Source: Verrucomicrobiales bacterium (GTDB taxonomy: Bacteria; Verrucomicrobiota; Verrucomicrobiia; Verrucomicrobiales; DEV007). From it: a DNA stretch of 43,560 nucleotides. Each line of letters opens with the position of its first letter. The first letter of the stretch is position 1. The notes under the pieces were generated by a model. It saw only the letters and a list, made by a program, of their open reading frames with translations. It did not search any database and had not been told where the DNA came from. The translations under genes and the position numbers were made by a program. The stretch is from NCBI GenBank assembly GCA_022361255.1, contig JAKSBG010000242.1, positions 1 to 43,560 on the forward strand, read 5' to 3'. This document shows, piece after piece, positions 7,936 to 17,560 of the stretch.

Positions 7936-7939
7936 CTTG

Positions 7940-8350
7940 ATGGAAAAGAAAGATCGGTATCGCAACGGGATTGGTGTTGTCGCTTTGTGTCGTCTTGTGC
8001 TTGCGGGGGTTCTCCTTCTTGCCTCCGGTGTGGGTTTTGTGCTGATGCGAAATGAGCATGTTCTTGTAGGGCAGGAGATTCGGGCGCTCGAAGAGGAGTC
8101 GGTTGAGCTGGATCGAAAGATTGAGATGTGGGAGCTTCGCATCGCCGGGATTCATGATCGTCAGGAGATTAGCCGGCGTCTTCGCTGGGTCCAGAGTGAC
8201 CTCTTCGAAATTGACTCCGCTAAAGTCATTGAAATCGCTCCTGCGGGAAAGGCGTATAAAGACGAATCCAGCGAAGAGGTTATTGCTGTGCCCCGCCGAG
8301 CCGTTTCCGTAGAGGGCAGTGCCGTTCGCATAGAAGGAGGGGAGCAATGA
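7940..8350 (+). CDS. FtsL-like small bitopic division protein
   Basis: 136 residues from the ATG at 7940 (an upstream TTG at 7919 would overlap rsmH). A short basic cytoplasmic N-terminus, one TM helix at about 13-36, then a charged heptad-like periplasmic coiled coil (about 40-85). This is FtsL/DivIC architecture rather than a sequence match; the position between rsmH and ftsI is the canonical ftsL place. The expected role is to bridge FtsQ/FtsB to the FtsW-FtsI synthase. It overlaps ftsI by 4 bp (ATGA). The C-terminal ~50 residues are unusual for FtsL and unassigned. Confidence 0.7.
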   Translation: MEKKDRYRNGIGVVALCRLVLAGVLLLASGVGFVLMRNEHVLVGQEIRALEEESVELDRKIEMWELRIAGIHDRQEISRRLRWVQSDLFEIDSAKVIEIAPAGKAYKDESSEEVIAVPRRAVSVEGSAVRIEGGEQ

Positions 8351-10233
8351 GTGCTGTTGGTGGTTCAGTGAGGCGCCGGATGGTGATTGCCTGTTTCGGT
8401 GTTGTGGCTTTGTTGAGCGTTCTCAGTGGGCGCCTGGTTTATATTGAGGTGTTTCGCGGAGATGAACTTTCGGCGAAGGCTCGATCCCATTATGAATACA
8501 AAGAGGTGTTGCGTGCGGATCGCGGGAGGATATTTGATCGCTCCGGAGAGTTGTTAGCGAGAAACCAAACCGTTTATTCTCTTGTGGTTGACTGTCACCA
8601 CCTGCGTGATCCGGGGCTGGCATGTATTGGCTTGGCCAGGTTGGAGGAGACGACGCCCCAGGCGGTGCGAAAAAAATATCTCCCCGAAGAGGTGCTTAGC
8701 CGGTACCGGGAGTATGTCGCGGATTCGATGGCCGGTGTGTTGCAAATGACCAGGCAGGAGTTGGCCCGGAAGTTGCACAGAAAAAAGACCGGGGAAATTG
8801 TGTTGGTAAAGAATGTCGAAGATGATTTTGCGCAGAAACTGAGAAAGCTCGTTGAGGAGAAAGCATTGCGCGGTCTCTATCTCCGGGAGGGGGATCGCCG
8901 CTATTATCCCAGCCCGCTCTCCCTGACTCAGGTGATTGGTTATGTGGACGCCGACGGGGTTGGAGCATCCGGCATTGAAAAGACCTTTGACGAAGTGATG
9001 ACGGGAACCCCCGGATACCGGTATTGTGAAAGAGACAGTCGACGACGGGAGATTCATGCGTACCGCGGATTGCAGGTTGATCCGGTAGCCGGAGATGATG
9101 TTTATCTTACCGTAGACATGGGGCTGCAAGCTATCGTTGAGCGGGAGGTGGATGCCGTGATTGACGTCTACGATCCTGCCAAGGTCACTGTAATTTGGAT
9201 GCGTCCGGAGACGGGTGAAGTGCTAGCAATGGCGAGCCGTCCGCACTTTGATCTCACAACTCGAAGGGGGATTCGCGGGAAAGATCCGGTTCGGAGAAAT
9301 ATAGCGGTGACCGATCTCTATCAGCCCGGATCAACTTTTAAGATTGTCGGATACGGTGGGGCATTTGACCGGGGGTTGGCCACTCCATCGATGCAGGTGG
9401 ACTGTCATCAGGGAAGTTTTGATCTGGACGGGTTTGAGCTGAAGGATCACCACCCATACGGGGTTTTAACGTCTCAGATGGCGTTTGCCAAATCGTCCAA
9501 TATCGGTGCCTACCTCGTTGCCCGTCCGCTCAACAAACACGTGTTTCACTATTACATGCAGCAGTTTGGATTTGGTCAGAAGACAGGAATTGAATTGAAT
9601 GCAGAAACAGGTGGACGGGTATATCCGGTCAGCGAGTGGACGCAGACTTCTTTTTCCAGCCAGGTGATGGGATACGAGGTAGCGGTTACGCCACTTCAAA
9701 TTGCGGCGGCCTGTAACGTGATTGCTAACAAAGGGGTTTACCGGCATCCCACGATTATCAAAGGGACTCGTTCCGCAAAAAGAGGCTCGGAAATTGTGAA
9801 AAACGATCCGAAGGCCGCGCGTAAGGTGATTTCAGAAAAGGCGGCGCGACAGGTCCGTCTCTGCATGGAGGAAGCAATGAAAGACCACGGTACAGGGTCA
9901 AAAGGGGATTTTCCCGGATACAGCGTGGCGGGTAAAACCGGCACTGCAAGAAAGCACGTCGAAGGTGTTGGTTACGTGAAAGGGCGTTATATCGCTTCAT
10001 TCATGGGGTTTTTCCCCGCCGAAAACCCGGAGCTTCTGGGATTGGTTGTTATCGACGACCCCAAGGCAGACGGCAGTGAAGTGTATGGAGGATCTGTCGC
10101 TGCTCCCGTTTTCCGGGCGATTGCGGTGGATGCGGTGAAAATTCTCGGTATAGAACCGGACCGCCCCGAGGAACTTGAGCCGGCCGAAAGTGTCGGACTG
10201 GTCAGCGTGACCGGGGAGGCAGCAAGAGAATGA
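8347..10233 (+). CDS. ftsI: peptidoglycan transpeptidase FtsI (class B penicillin-binding protein)
   Basis: 628 residues. One TM helix at about 12-32, a dimerisation/pedestal region starting with RADRGRIFDRSGELLARN, then a transpeptidase domain with the three class B motifs: S329-T-F-K332, S383-S-N385 and K530-T-G532. It cross-links stem peptides of septal peptidoglycan from the outer face of the inner membrane, working with the SEDS glycosyltransferase FtsW encoded downstream. Location inside the dcw cluster supports FtsI rather than the elongation PBP2. It overlaps the ftsL-like gene and murE by 4 bp each, indicating translational coupling. A C-terminal PASTA domain, as in some relatives, is absent. 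Confidence 0.93.
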   Translation: MSAVGGSVRRRMVIACFGVVALLSVLSGRLVYIEVFRGDELSAKARSHYEYKEVLRADRGRIFDRSGELLARNQTVYSLVVDCHHLRDPGLACIGLARLEETTPQAVRKKYLPEEVLSRYREYVADSMAGVLQMTRQELARKLHRKKTGEIVLVKNVEDDFAQKLRKLVEEKALRGLYLREGDRRYYPSPLSLTQVIGYVDADGVGASGIEKTFDEVMTGTPGYRYCERDSRRREIHAYRGLQVDPVAGDDVYLTVDMGLQAIVEREVDAVIDVYDPAKVTVIWMRPETGEVLAMASRPHFDLTTRRGIRGKDPVRRNIAVTDLYQPGSTFKIVGYGGAFDRGLATPSMQVDCHQGSFDLDGFELKDHHPYGVLTSQMAFAKSSNIGAYLVARPLNKHVFHYYMQQFGFGQKTGIELNAETGGRVYPVSEWTQTSFSSQVMGYEVAVTPLQIAAACNVIANKGVYRHPTIIKGTRSAKRGSEIVKNDPKAARKVISEKAARQVRLCMEEAMKDHGTGSKGDFPGYSVAGKTGTARKHVEGVGYVKGRYIASFMGFFPAENPELLGLVVIDDPKADGSEVYGGSVAAPVFRAIAVDAVKILGIEPDRPEELEPAESVGLVSVTGEAARE

Positions 10234-11717
10234 AATTGGAAGATGCTATAGACTCGATTCACGTGAAATCCGTTGTCGGTTCACTCGATTTAGATATTAA
10301 GGGAGTGAGTTACGACTCCAGAAAGGTCTCCGAGGGGGATGTTTTCTGCGCCCTCACTGGATTGGGGGCGGATGGAAATGAGTTTGTTGACGCTGCTGTA
10401 GAAAGCGGGGCTGTTGCTGTGATCTCTGAAAAACCAAATCCCGCAGAGTTCCCCGTAACCTGGCTTCAGGTCAGGGATGCCCGTAGCGCGATGGGGGGGC
10501 TTGCGTCGAACCTTCAGGGACATCCCGGTATGGAAATGCCCGTTATTGGTGTGACCGGGACAAACGGCAAAACGACAACCAGTTTTCTGATTCATTACCT
10601 TCTGGAGTCGATTTTGCGACGTGCCGGACTGATCGGGACCATACATTATTCGAACGGAGACGGTATCGTAGATGCCCCTCACACCACTCCCGAGTCCCCC
10701 GATCTCCACCGCCTGCTTCGGGAAATGCGCAATCACGACTGTCGAGGCGCCGTGATGGAAGTTTCTTCTCACGGGTTGTCACAAAAGCGTGTCGAAGGTG
10801 TACCGTTCGATGTGGGAGTATTTGCGAATTTGACGCAGGATCATCTCGATTACCACGGGACGATGGAAGAATATTTCGGGGCAAAGCGTGTCCTGTTCGA
10901 GATGATGGATGCTGATTCGCGAAAAAAATCTACAGCTCTGATTAATGTGGATGACGCTTTTGGTGACCGTCTCAACAAAGAGCGTTTTGAGAACCTCACG
11001 AAATTCACCTACGGTCGTTCGGCGAACGCCGATTTTCGGGCTTCTGACCTGAAGTCTGATTTTAACGGTACGAGTTTTACACTTTCCTTCAAAGAAAGGA
11101 AGTTCCTCGTTCGGATTCCCCTGATCGGGGATTTTAACGTTTCCAATGCGGTTGCGGCGATTGCATCGGCCTACGCTGTCGGACTGAATCTCCGGGAAGT
11201 GATCTCGAAAATGCCGAATGCCCCGCAGGTTCCGGGTCGCCTCGAGGTTGTCGGAAATCGCCAGATTTCGTATCGCGTATTTGTCGATTACGCACACACC
11301 CCGGACGCCTTGCGTAATGTGCTTTCAACGCTGCGCGCTCTCGAGCCTGCGAGAATCATTACTGTTTTCGGGTGTGGTGGTGACCGCGATGTGACAAAGC
11401 GGCCTCTAATGGCCCGCGCGGCTGAAGAGGGGAGTGACTATTGTGTGCTCACGTCGGACAATCCTCGCACCGAAGATCCCGCCGGAATCATTGTTGACGC
11501 GGAAAAAGGGTTTCAGGGAAGCAATTACGAAGCTGTCGAGGATCGCGCATCGGCGATTGAGACGGCAATCAACCTTGCTGGCGAGCGTGATATTGTTTTG
11601 ATCGCTGGAAAAGGGCACGAACCCTACCAGGAAATCAATGGGGTTCGCCACGACTTTGACGATAGGAAAGTCGCCTCCCGGGTGATCAATGAAAAAGCGG
11701 AAAGGGGAGGGAAATGA
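10230..11717 (+). CDS. murE: UDP-MurNAc-tripeptide synthetase MurE (meso-DAP type)
   Basis: 495 residues with the Mur ligase three-domain layout. The ATP loop TGTNGKTTT lies at 109-117 (K114), and the C-terminal domain contains D410-N-P-R413, the motif associated with meso-diaminopimelate selectivity (lysine-adding enzymes differ here). The reaction is ATP-dependent addition of the third stem residue to UDP-MurNAc-L-Ala-D-Glu in the cytoplasm. A segment matching the carbamylated-lysine region follows the YHGTMEEYFGAKR block near residue 210-225. It overlaps ftsI and murF by 4 bp. The DNPR motif is the direct sequence basis for predicting DAP-type peptidoglycan in this organism. Confidence 0.95.
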   Translation: MKLEDAIDSIHVKSVVGSLDLDIKGVSYDSRKVSEGDVFCALTGLGADGNEFVDAAVESGAVAVISEKPNPAEFPVTWLQVRDARSAMGGLASNLQGHPGMEMPVIGVTGTNGKTTTSFLIHYLLESILRRAGLIGTIHYSNGDGIVDAPHTTPESPDLHRLLREMRNHDCRGAVMEVSSHGLSQKRVEGVPFDVGVFANLTQDHLDYHGTMEEYFGAKRVLFEMMDADSRKKSTALINVDDAFGDRLNKERFENLTKFTYGRSANADFRASDLKSDFNGTSFTLSFKERKFLVRIPLIGDFNVSNAVAAIASAYAVGLNLREVISKMPNAPQVPGRLEVVGNRQISYRVFVDYAHTPDALRNVLSTLRALEPARIITVFGCGGDRDVTKRPLMARAAEEGSDYCVLTSDNPRTEDPAGIIVDAEKGFQGSNYEAVEDRASAIETAINLAGERDIVLIAGKGHEPYQEINGVRHDFDDRKVASRVINEKAERGGK

Positions 11718-13087
11718 GACCTGTATCTCTCTCCGAACTCACCGGGTGGGCCGACGGTGCTTTGATCCAGGGCTCTCCGAATACAATTGTTTCGAATCTC
11801 GTTACTGACAGTCGAAAAGTTGCTGATGGTGATGTGTTTCTCGCGATTAAAGGCGAGAGGTTTGATGCGCACGATTTTCTCGAGGACGTCAGCAATCGAA
11901 ATCCCGCAGCGGTCATTGTGAGTAATCTGACTGCCGCCACGGAGAAATTCACCGGTGCCGTGATTCACGTTCGAGATACACTGAAATCGCTGCAGGCGAT
12001 TGCCCTTCAGCATCGGCGCGCCTCCGGTAACTTGCGCGTCATCGGAATTACGGGAAGTAATGGTAAGACTTCAACGAAGGACTTTATCGGAGCCGTTCTC
12101 TCAGCCGGTGGAAATGTAAACCGGACTGCAGGCAACCTGAACAACCATTTTGGCCTCCCGCTAACGATTCTTTCCGGCACTGCCGAGGATCGTTTTGGTG
12201 TCTGGGAGATGGGTATGAATCATCCCGGCGAGATCGAAGTGCTTGCCGAGATTGCTTCTCCTGACGCTGCAGTGATAACGAATATCGGCACAGCCCACAT
12301 AGAGAACATGGGCACGAGAGAGGCGATCGCTTCAGAGAAATCCGAGATCGCGATGGCGGTTCGTAAGGGGGGATATTGCGTCATGCCTGTGGCCGATGAC
12401 TTCTACGGATTCGTGAAAGAGCGAATTTCCGATCATTGCGATTTGGTCGGAGTTGGGATCGGGGAAGGAGATGTTCGCGCCGGGAATGTGAAAATGTCAG
12501 GAAATGGAAAAGCCGGATTTGATCTGATTCACTCATCGGGAGACTCTGCTTCTGTCATTCTCCCTGTTTCCGGAAAGCACATGGTTTTGAACTCGCTTCT
12601 CGCCGCGGCAGTGGGATTGAAAGAGGGGATTCCTCTCGCCCGCATCGCGTCTGCGCTGAGCACTGCGGAGCTTACAGGAGGCCGGTTGCAGGAAAGGAAG
12701 GCCGGAGGGTTTTCGTTTCTCGATGACAGTTACAACGCCAATCCCGATTCGATGCGGGCTGCCCTGGAGACTCTTCGCGATACCGATGTAAAAGGGCGGC
12801 GAGTCGCCGTTCTCGGCTTTATGGGCGAACTCGGTGAACATGCTGATCCGGAGCATCTCGCACTCGGAAAGCGAGTTTTCGAGACCGGGGTTGATGCTCT
12901 CATCACCGTTTCCGATAAGGCTGAACTCATTCATGAAGGTGCTGAAGGCCTGCTAGTACGTGAGCACTTTTCCAGCCATTCGGAAGCCGCTGGATTTCTC
13001 CGGGATTTCCTCACTCCTGATGATCTCGTTCTCGTGAAAGGCAGCCGAGCCGCTGCGATGGAAAACGTGATCGGGGAACTCAACTGA
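11714..13087 (+). CDS. murF: UDP-MurNAc-tripeptide-D-Ala-D-Ala ligase MurF
   Basis: 457 residues, Mur ligase family. The ATP loop is TGSNGKTST at 113-121 (K118), followed by AGNLNNHFGLPLTIL, EMGMNHPGEI and the DDSYNANPDSM motif near 337-347 that marks MurF. It adds D-Ala-D-Ala to the UDP-MurNAc-tripeptide, completing the cytoplasmic pentapeptide precursor that MraY then uses. The start overlaps the murE stop by 4 bp and mraY follows after 7 bp, so it lies in one dcw transcription unit. Confidence 0.95.
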   Translation: MRPVSLSELTGWADGALIQGSPNTIVSNLVTDSRKVADGDVFLAIKGERFDAHDFLEDVSNRNPAAVIVSNLTAATEKFTGAVIHVRDTLKSLQAIALQHRRASGNLRVIGITGSNGKTSTKDFIGAVLSAGGNVNRTAGNLNNHFGLPLTILSGTAEDRFGVWEMGMNHPGEIEVLAEIASPDAAVITNIGTAHIENMGTREAIASEKSEIAMAVRKGGYCVMPVADDFYGFVKERISDHCDLVGVGIGEGDVRAGNVKMSGNGKAGFDLIHSSGDSASVILPVSGKHMVLNSLLAAAVGLKEGIPLARIASALSTAELTGGRLQERKAGGFSFLDDSYNANPDSMRAALETLRDTDVKGRRVAVLGFMGELGEHADPEHLALGKRVFETGVDALITVSDKAELIHEGAEGLLVREHFSSHSEAAGFLRDFLTPDDLVLVKGSRAAAMENVIGELN

Positions 13088-13094
13088 TTTAGAC

Positions 13095-14204
13095 ATGTTT
13101 TACTACCTCCACGAACTGAAAGATAACTCCACCTGGCTGGAGTTTTTCAATGTTTTCCAATACCAGACTTTTCGCGCAGCCGGAGCGGCTCTCACGGCGT
13201 TTCTTGTTTCCGTACTCCTCGGTGGTCGTGTTATTCTCAAGCTGACTTCGCTCAAGTTGGGACAACCGATCCGGACGAAGGATGAGGTTCACCGGCTCGC
13301 CGAGCTTCATGGTGGAAAAACCGGAACGCCCACAATGGGCGGGATTCTCATTGTCGGAGCGGTTTTGCTTTCTGTGGTGCTCTGGTCACGGATGACGAAT
13401 CCATTTATTCAAACCCTGATCTTCGTCACCATCACTACCGGAGCCCTTGGTTTTGCGGACGACTATCTGAAGGTTACCAGAAAAAACTCCGTCGGTGTCC
13501 GGGGCAAGGTCAAATTGCTCGTGCAGTTCCTTGTTTCATTCATTGCGATTGGCTACCTGTATTTCAATCCGGAAACCAGCGAGCACATTCGCAAGCTCTT
13601 CTTTCCGTCGATCAAATACCCGGTCATCGAAGACATGGGAATTCTGACTTTTGTCCTTCTTCCGCTCGTGATCGTCGGATGCTCCAACGCAGTGAATCTC
13701 ACCGATGGTCTCGACGGGCTGGCTGCGGGCTGCACCGTAACCACTGCGAGTGCTTACGCCATTTTTGCCTATCTGGCAGGACACCAGATTGCGGCCGATC
13801 ACCTCCATATCCCTTACCATCAATATTCCGGAGAAGTCGCAGTCTTTTGCGCAGCTCTCGGCGGTGCGGGGCTCGGGTTTCTCTGGTTTAACTGCCATCC
13901 GGCCAAAGTTTTCATGGGGGACACCGGATCGCTTGCTATTGGAGGAATGTTAGGAATGATCGCAATTTGCTGCAAGCAGGAGCTCCTCCTTGTTGTCATT
14001 GGTTTCGTTTTTGTGATGGAGGCGATGTCCGTCATCCTTCAGGTCGCAAGCTTCAAGCTCACCGGGAAACGAATTTTCAAAATGTCACCGATTCACCACC
14101 ACTTCGAATTGCTGGGGTGGGAAGAGAGCAAGGTGATCAACCGCTTTTGGATTATCTCGATTATCGCTGCGATGATTGGCCTGATGACCTTGAAACTCCG
14201 ATAA
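13095..14204 (+). CDS. mraY: phospho-N-acetylmuramoyl-pentapeptide transferase MraY
   Basis: 369 residues, about ten TM helices. Family signatures are present: KTGTPTMGGILI, the D122-D123-Y-x-K magnesium/substrate motif followed by VTRKNSVGVRGKVKL, NAVNLTDGLDGLA, and the PIHHHFELLGW loop. It transfers phospho-MurNAc-pentapeptide to undecaprenyl phosphate, making lipid I in the inner membrane. The order murF-mraY-murD is the standard dcw order. The next step enzyme, MurG, is not encoded in this window. Confidence 0.96.
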   Translation: MFYYLHELKDNSTWLEFFNVFQYQTFRAAGAALTAFLVSVLLGGRVILKLTSLKLGQPIRTKDEVHRLAELHGGKTGTPTMGGILIVGAVLLSVVLWSRMTNPFIQTLIFVTITTGALGFADDYLKVTRKNSVGVRGKVKLLVQFLVSFIAIGYLYFNPETSEHIRKLFFPSIKYPVIEDMGILTFVLLPLVIVGCSNAVNLTDGLDGLAAGCTVTTASAYAIFAYLAGHQIAADHLHIPYHQYSGEVAVFCAALGGAGLGFLWFNCHPAKVFMGDTGSLAIGGMLGMIAICCKQELLLVVIGFVFVMEAMSVILQVASFKLTGKRIFKMSPIHHHFELLGWEESKVINRFWIISIIAAMIGLMTLKLR

Positions 14205-14206
14205 GT

Positions 14207-15526
14207 ATGAAGCTGGAAGGGAAAGATGTTGCCGTGCTCGGCGCAGGGGGAAGTGGACTTGCTGCCGCTGCTCTTGCGCTTGGCTGTGGTGCGTCCGTGG
14301 CTGCGTATGACAGTGGCGATCCTGAAGAGCTTGCCGAAGCTGTGAAAAAATTTGCGGCTTTGGGTGTAGTTCTAACGACCGGTAAAGCAGCACTTTCCCC
14401 GGAGAAGCGTTTTGATCTGGCTGTCATCAGTCCCGGAATCGATGAGCGCTGGCCGATTGGAAAAGCATTCCGGAATGTTTCCAGTGATTTGATCGGCGAA
14501 ATTGAGTTCGCCTGGCAGCAGAGCAGGATTCCTGTCATTGCGATCACAGGAACTAATGGAAAGACGACCACGACCGGACTCATTACACATATGCTGAACG
14601 GCTGCGGACTCAAAGCAGTTGCTGCGGGAAATATCGGGTATGCCTATAGCGAAGCGGTCGGTTCCGGAGTAGCCTATGACTGGATTGTACTTGAGGTCAG
14701 TTCCTTTCAGTTGGAAACGATTCGCACGTTCCAACCAACTGTTTCAATCTGGACCAATTTTGCCCCTGACCACATGGACCGGTATTCCGCTCTGGAAGAT
14801 TACCGGGCGGCAAAGATGCGAATTTTCGAGAACCATGGCGACGGCTCCACTGCGATAGTGAAGAAAGAGGACGCGCTACCGATTGCAGATGCAGTTACCT
14901 TTTCCGCTTTCGAAACCGGTGGGAACTACTATTACGAATCCGGAAGAATTCTAGTGGCTTCGAGCGACGTCTCCTACGATTTTCGCGGTTCCGCACTCCA
15001 CGGACTACACAATGCTGAGAACGTCATGATGGCTCTCGCGGTGGGGGACCGACTCGGGCTCGATCGTGCCCGGGTCAGCGACTCGATCGATTCATTCCGC
15101 CCTCCGGAACATCGTTGCGAAGCCATAGCGGAACAGGATGGTGTGATCTGGGTGAACGATTCAAAATCCACAAATATCCACTCGCTTGAGAGCGCGCTTC
15201 GCGGGCAGGATTCTCCCGTCGTTCTAATCTGTGGGGGAAAAGAAAAAGGACTCGATTTTGGCGAGCTGACCGGGCTCGTCAGTGCATCCGTCAAAAACGT
15301 GATCTGCATCGGGGAAACGGCCGAAAAAGTTTCACAGATTTGGGAAAATGCGGCCGATTGTTACACAGCGGACTCGGTAGAGGAAGCTGTGGCAATGGCA
15401 GCAAGGTGGGCCACCAGCGGAGACGTTGTTCTCTTTTCGCCCGGTACCTCAAGCTTCGACATGTTCTCCGGATATGTCGAACGCGGCAACAGATTTCGGG
15501 AGGCGGTCCAACAACACCTCTCCTGA
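14207..15526 (+). CDS. murD: UDP-N-acetylmuramoylalanine-D-glutamate ligase MurD
   Basis: 439 residues from the ATG at 14207, two bases after the mraY stop. The frame is open further upstream to 13967, but that part overlaps mraY and is not MurD-like. The N-terminal Rossmann segment VAVLGAGGSGLAAA is followed by the ATP loop GTNGKTTTT (K119), the EVSSFQLE motif, NFAPDHMDRY and the NDSKSTN motif (about 320). It adds D-glutamate to UDP-MurNAc-L-Ala, the second amino-acid step of the precursor pathway. Although it acts before MurE and MurF, its genomic position after mraY is usual. Confidence 0.95.
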   Translation: MKLEGKDVAVLGAGGSGLAAAALALGCGASVAAYDSGDPEELAEAVKKFAALGVVLTTGKAALSPEKRFDLAVISPGIDERWPIGKAFRNVSSDLIGEIEFAWQQSRIPVIAITGTNGKTTTTGLITHMLNGCGLKAVAAGNIGYAYSEAVGSGVAYDWIVLEVSSFQLETIRTFQPTVSIWTNFAPDHMDRYSALEDYRAAKMRIFENHGDGSTAIVKKEDALPIADAVTFSAFETGGNYYYESGRILVASSDVSYDFRGSALHGLHNAENVMMALAVGDRLGLDRARVSDSIDSFRPPEHRCEAIAEQDGVIWVNDSKSTNIHSLESALRGQDSPVVLICGGKEKGLDFGELTGLVSASVKNVICIGETAEKVSQIWENAADCYTADSVEEAVAMAARWATSGDVVLFSPGTSSFDMFSGYVERGNRFREAVQQHLS

Positions 15527-15553
15527 CAAACCAACAACAACCAACGACAAATC

Positions 15554-16303
15554 ATGAGCAATAAAAGAAGAAATCGCCGAACGGCGAAAGGCTCGCGCAA
15601 CACTCCGATGGGAAAGGCCCGCGCGAAAAAGCGGCTTGCCGCCAATATAACCGAAGAACACGACTGGTATCTTGATACACCCGACGTGCGGCTCACTCGA
15701 ATCTTTACGATCGTTCTTGCTCTGCATGCGATCGCCTTTGCCGGTATTGTCGCGTTTAAAATGGTCGACAAAGCTTCTGCAACGACCGGAATCACGATCA
15801 GCAGCGCCAGTAAAAGTCCGTATCGCGATGCGATTGCTCAGGAGAAGAGTGTCTCCGCTGCGGCAGTAAAACCTCCGGTGGAGGCAACGGCACGCCCCAA
15901 GCCTGCCGCTCCGTTGCGTCGGGATCCAGCCGCAGGGAACCAGTATAAAGTTCAAGCGGGGGAAACCCTCGTAGAGATTGCGACAGAGTTGGGAATCAGC
16001 CCCGAAGCTCTTCGAGGCGCAAATTCCATCATCTCTGACAACGAACTGTACCCCGGACGATGGCTCAATGTTCCTGACAAAACTGCATTGGCCAAACCGG
16101 CGGCAGGTCGTGCGCCTGCACCGAAAACGGCTCCTGCAGCACCGTCGAGGGCACAGTCCTACGAAGTGGTTCCGGGTGACACTGCCTGGGCAATTGCCCG
16201 CAAGTTGAATGTTTCTTATAAAGAGCTTCTCAGTGTGAATGGGATTACCCGACCGGAAACTCTTCAAATTGGTCAGAAACTGAAGGTTCCCGCCTCCAAT
16301 TAA
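15554..16303 (+). CDS. bitopic membrane protein with two LysM domains
   Basis: 249 residues. A very basic N-terminus (about 1-30, rich in Arg/Lys), one TM helix at about 49-69, an Ala/Pro-rich linker, then LysM repeats at roughly 130-175 (YKVQAGETLVEIATELGIS) and 203-247 (YEVVPGDTAWAIARKLNVS) separated by another Pro/Ala linker. LysM binds N-acetylglucosamine-containing glycans, so this protein probably tethers the inner membrane to peptidoglycan. It lies between murD and ftsW, where no enzyme is expected, suggesting a role in division or wall assembly. It resembles single-pass divisome accessory proteins only in architecture. Confidence 0.85.
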   Translation: MSNKRRNRRTAKGSRNTPMGKARAKKRLAANITEEHDWYLDTPDVRLTRIFTIVLALHAIAFAGIVAFKMVDKASATTGITISSASKSPYRDAIAQEKSVSAAAVKPPVEATARPKPAAPLRRDPAAGNQYKVQAGETLVEIATELGISPEALRGANSIISDNELYPGRWLNVPDKTALAKPAAGRAPAPKTAPAAPSRAQSYEVVPGDTAWAIARKLNVSYKELLSVNGITRPETLQIGQKLKVPASN

Positions 16304-16328
16304 CCGCAGAATTAAGCTTCATCCTGCT

Positions 16329-17474
16329 ATGCACAGAAAATCAATCTTCTTTCTGCTTTCCGCTGTATCCATCCTCGTTATTGTCGGCGTGGTCATGCTC
16401 ATCAGTACCTGTATTTTCAGTGCAGATGCTGATGCCGAAAACGGGTACCGGGAAGCAAAAAGGCAGGCCGTCTGGCTCGCGGTCGGGATTGCCGTTTGTG
16501 TATTTGCCGCGCGCTGTGACTACCGTTTCTGGCGCCGCAATAATTGGATGATCTTTGTCGGAGTTTGCTTTCTCCTGGCGCTTTGCTTTGTTCCATTCGT
16601 TGGTCTTGAAATCAATGGGGAACGTCGCTGGATCGGGTTCCGACCGTTTCAGATTCAGCCATCAGAGCTTGGAAAAATCGCGGTCGTCGTATTTCTCGCC
16701 TGGTGGTTCAGCCGCCATCCAGACAGCGGACGCCACCTTTTACGCGGCTTTGCCTTTCCGCTCGCGATTGTGGGGATTCCCATCGGCTTGATTCTCTTTG
16801 AGGTTGATATCGGGTCTACGATTGTTCTGACTGCGACAACCTTTCTTGTTCTCTTCGTGGCGGGTACGGATTGGAAGTATTTGACGGGTCTCACAATGAC
16901 CGGAGTAGCAGGGTTTATCGGAATGCTCAGTTACGCACCGGATCGTCTCGAGAGGATCATGGCTTTTCTTGATCTGGAGGCGCACCGCTACGGAGCGGGG
17001 TTCCAGCAATGGATTTCTCTGATGGCAATCGGATCGGGTGGACTCGACGGAAGAGGTGTGGGTGAAGGGCGATTGAAAATGCTCTACATGCCGTTCGCTC
17101 ATACCGACTTTATCTTTCCGATGATCGGTGAGGAGATGGGGCTTGCAGTCACTTTGTTGGTGGTGATTGCTTTTATCACACTCGTTATTTGCGGGTTTGT
17201 TATCGGGTTTCATGCTCCTGACAGATTTGGAATGCTGCTTTCCATAGGGTTGGTCGGTTACATCGGCTTTCAGGCGTTTCTCAACATCGGCGTGGCAACG
17301 TCAATTCTCCCGAACACAGGACTTACCTTGCCGTTTGTCAGTTACGGTGGATCGTCGCTCGTGATCGCCTTTCTCTCTGTTGGGATCCTGATCAATATCT
17401 ATCGACAGGGAATTTCGATAGATGAGGAATCCCGGGAGTGGGTGCGCCGCAAGCGGATCACTCCCCGAGTATAG
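16329..17474 (+). CDS. ftsW: FtsW, SEDS peptidoglycan glycosyltransferase
   Basis: 381 residues, about ten TM helices. SEDS hallmarks: INGERRWI followed by QPSELGKIA, EVDIGSTIV, the extracytoplasmic HTDFIFPMIGEEMG loop with D260 at the position of the catalytic Asp known from RodA, and the C-terminal TLPFVSYGGSSL motif. It polymerises lipid II into glycan strands together with its cognate class B PBP, here FtsI encoded 6 kb upstream. It ends the dcw run in this window: a 10-bp hairpin follows and the next gene is an M81 peptidase rather than murG or murC. A second SEDS gene lies at the right end of the window. Confidence 0.93.
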   Translation: MHRKSIFFLLSAVSILVIVGVVMLISTCIFSADADAENGYREAKRQAVWLAVGIAVCVFAARCDYRFWRRNNWMIFVGVCFLLALCFVPFVGLEINGERRWIGFRPFQIQPSELGKIAVVVFLAWWFSRHPDSGRHLLRGFAFPLAIVGIPIGLILFEVDIGSTIVLTATTFLVLFVAGTDWKYLTGLTMTGVAGFIGMLSYAPDRLERIMAFLDLEAHRYGAGFQQWISLMAIGSGGLDGRGVGEGRLKMLYMPFAHTDFIFPMIGEEMGLAVTLLVVIAFITLVICGFVIGFHAPDRFGMLLSIGLVGYIGFQAFLNIGVATSILPNTGLTLPFVSYGGSSLVIAFLSVGILINIYRQGISIDEESREWVRRKRITPRV

Positions 17475-17488
17475 CCAGATAGGGGCCG

Positions 17489-17519
17489 AACAGGGTTGTG
17501 TTGCCAAGCCAACCCTGTT
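17489..17519. repeat. perfect 10-bp inverted repeat downstream of ftsW
   Basis: AACAGGGTTG at 17489-17498 and CAACCCTGTT at 17510-17519, with an 11-nt loop. It could fold into a stable RNA hairpin 14 nt after the ftsW stop. No T-run follows, so a simple intrinsic terminator is not indicated. It may be a processing or pausing site, or partial terminator, separating the dcw run from the peptidase gene. Confidence 0.55.
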
Positions 17520-17560
17520 GAATGGCTCGCTTGACGGGGTTAGGTCGACACGTTTTTGTC

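Noticed and set aside
13967-14206. Upstream extension of murD
   Set aside because: Overlaps mraY in another frame; the family start MKLEGKDVAVLGAGGSG is at 14207.
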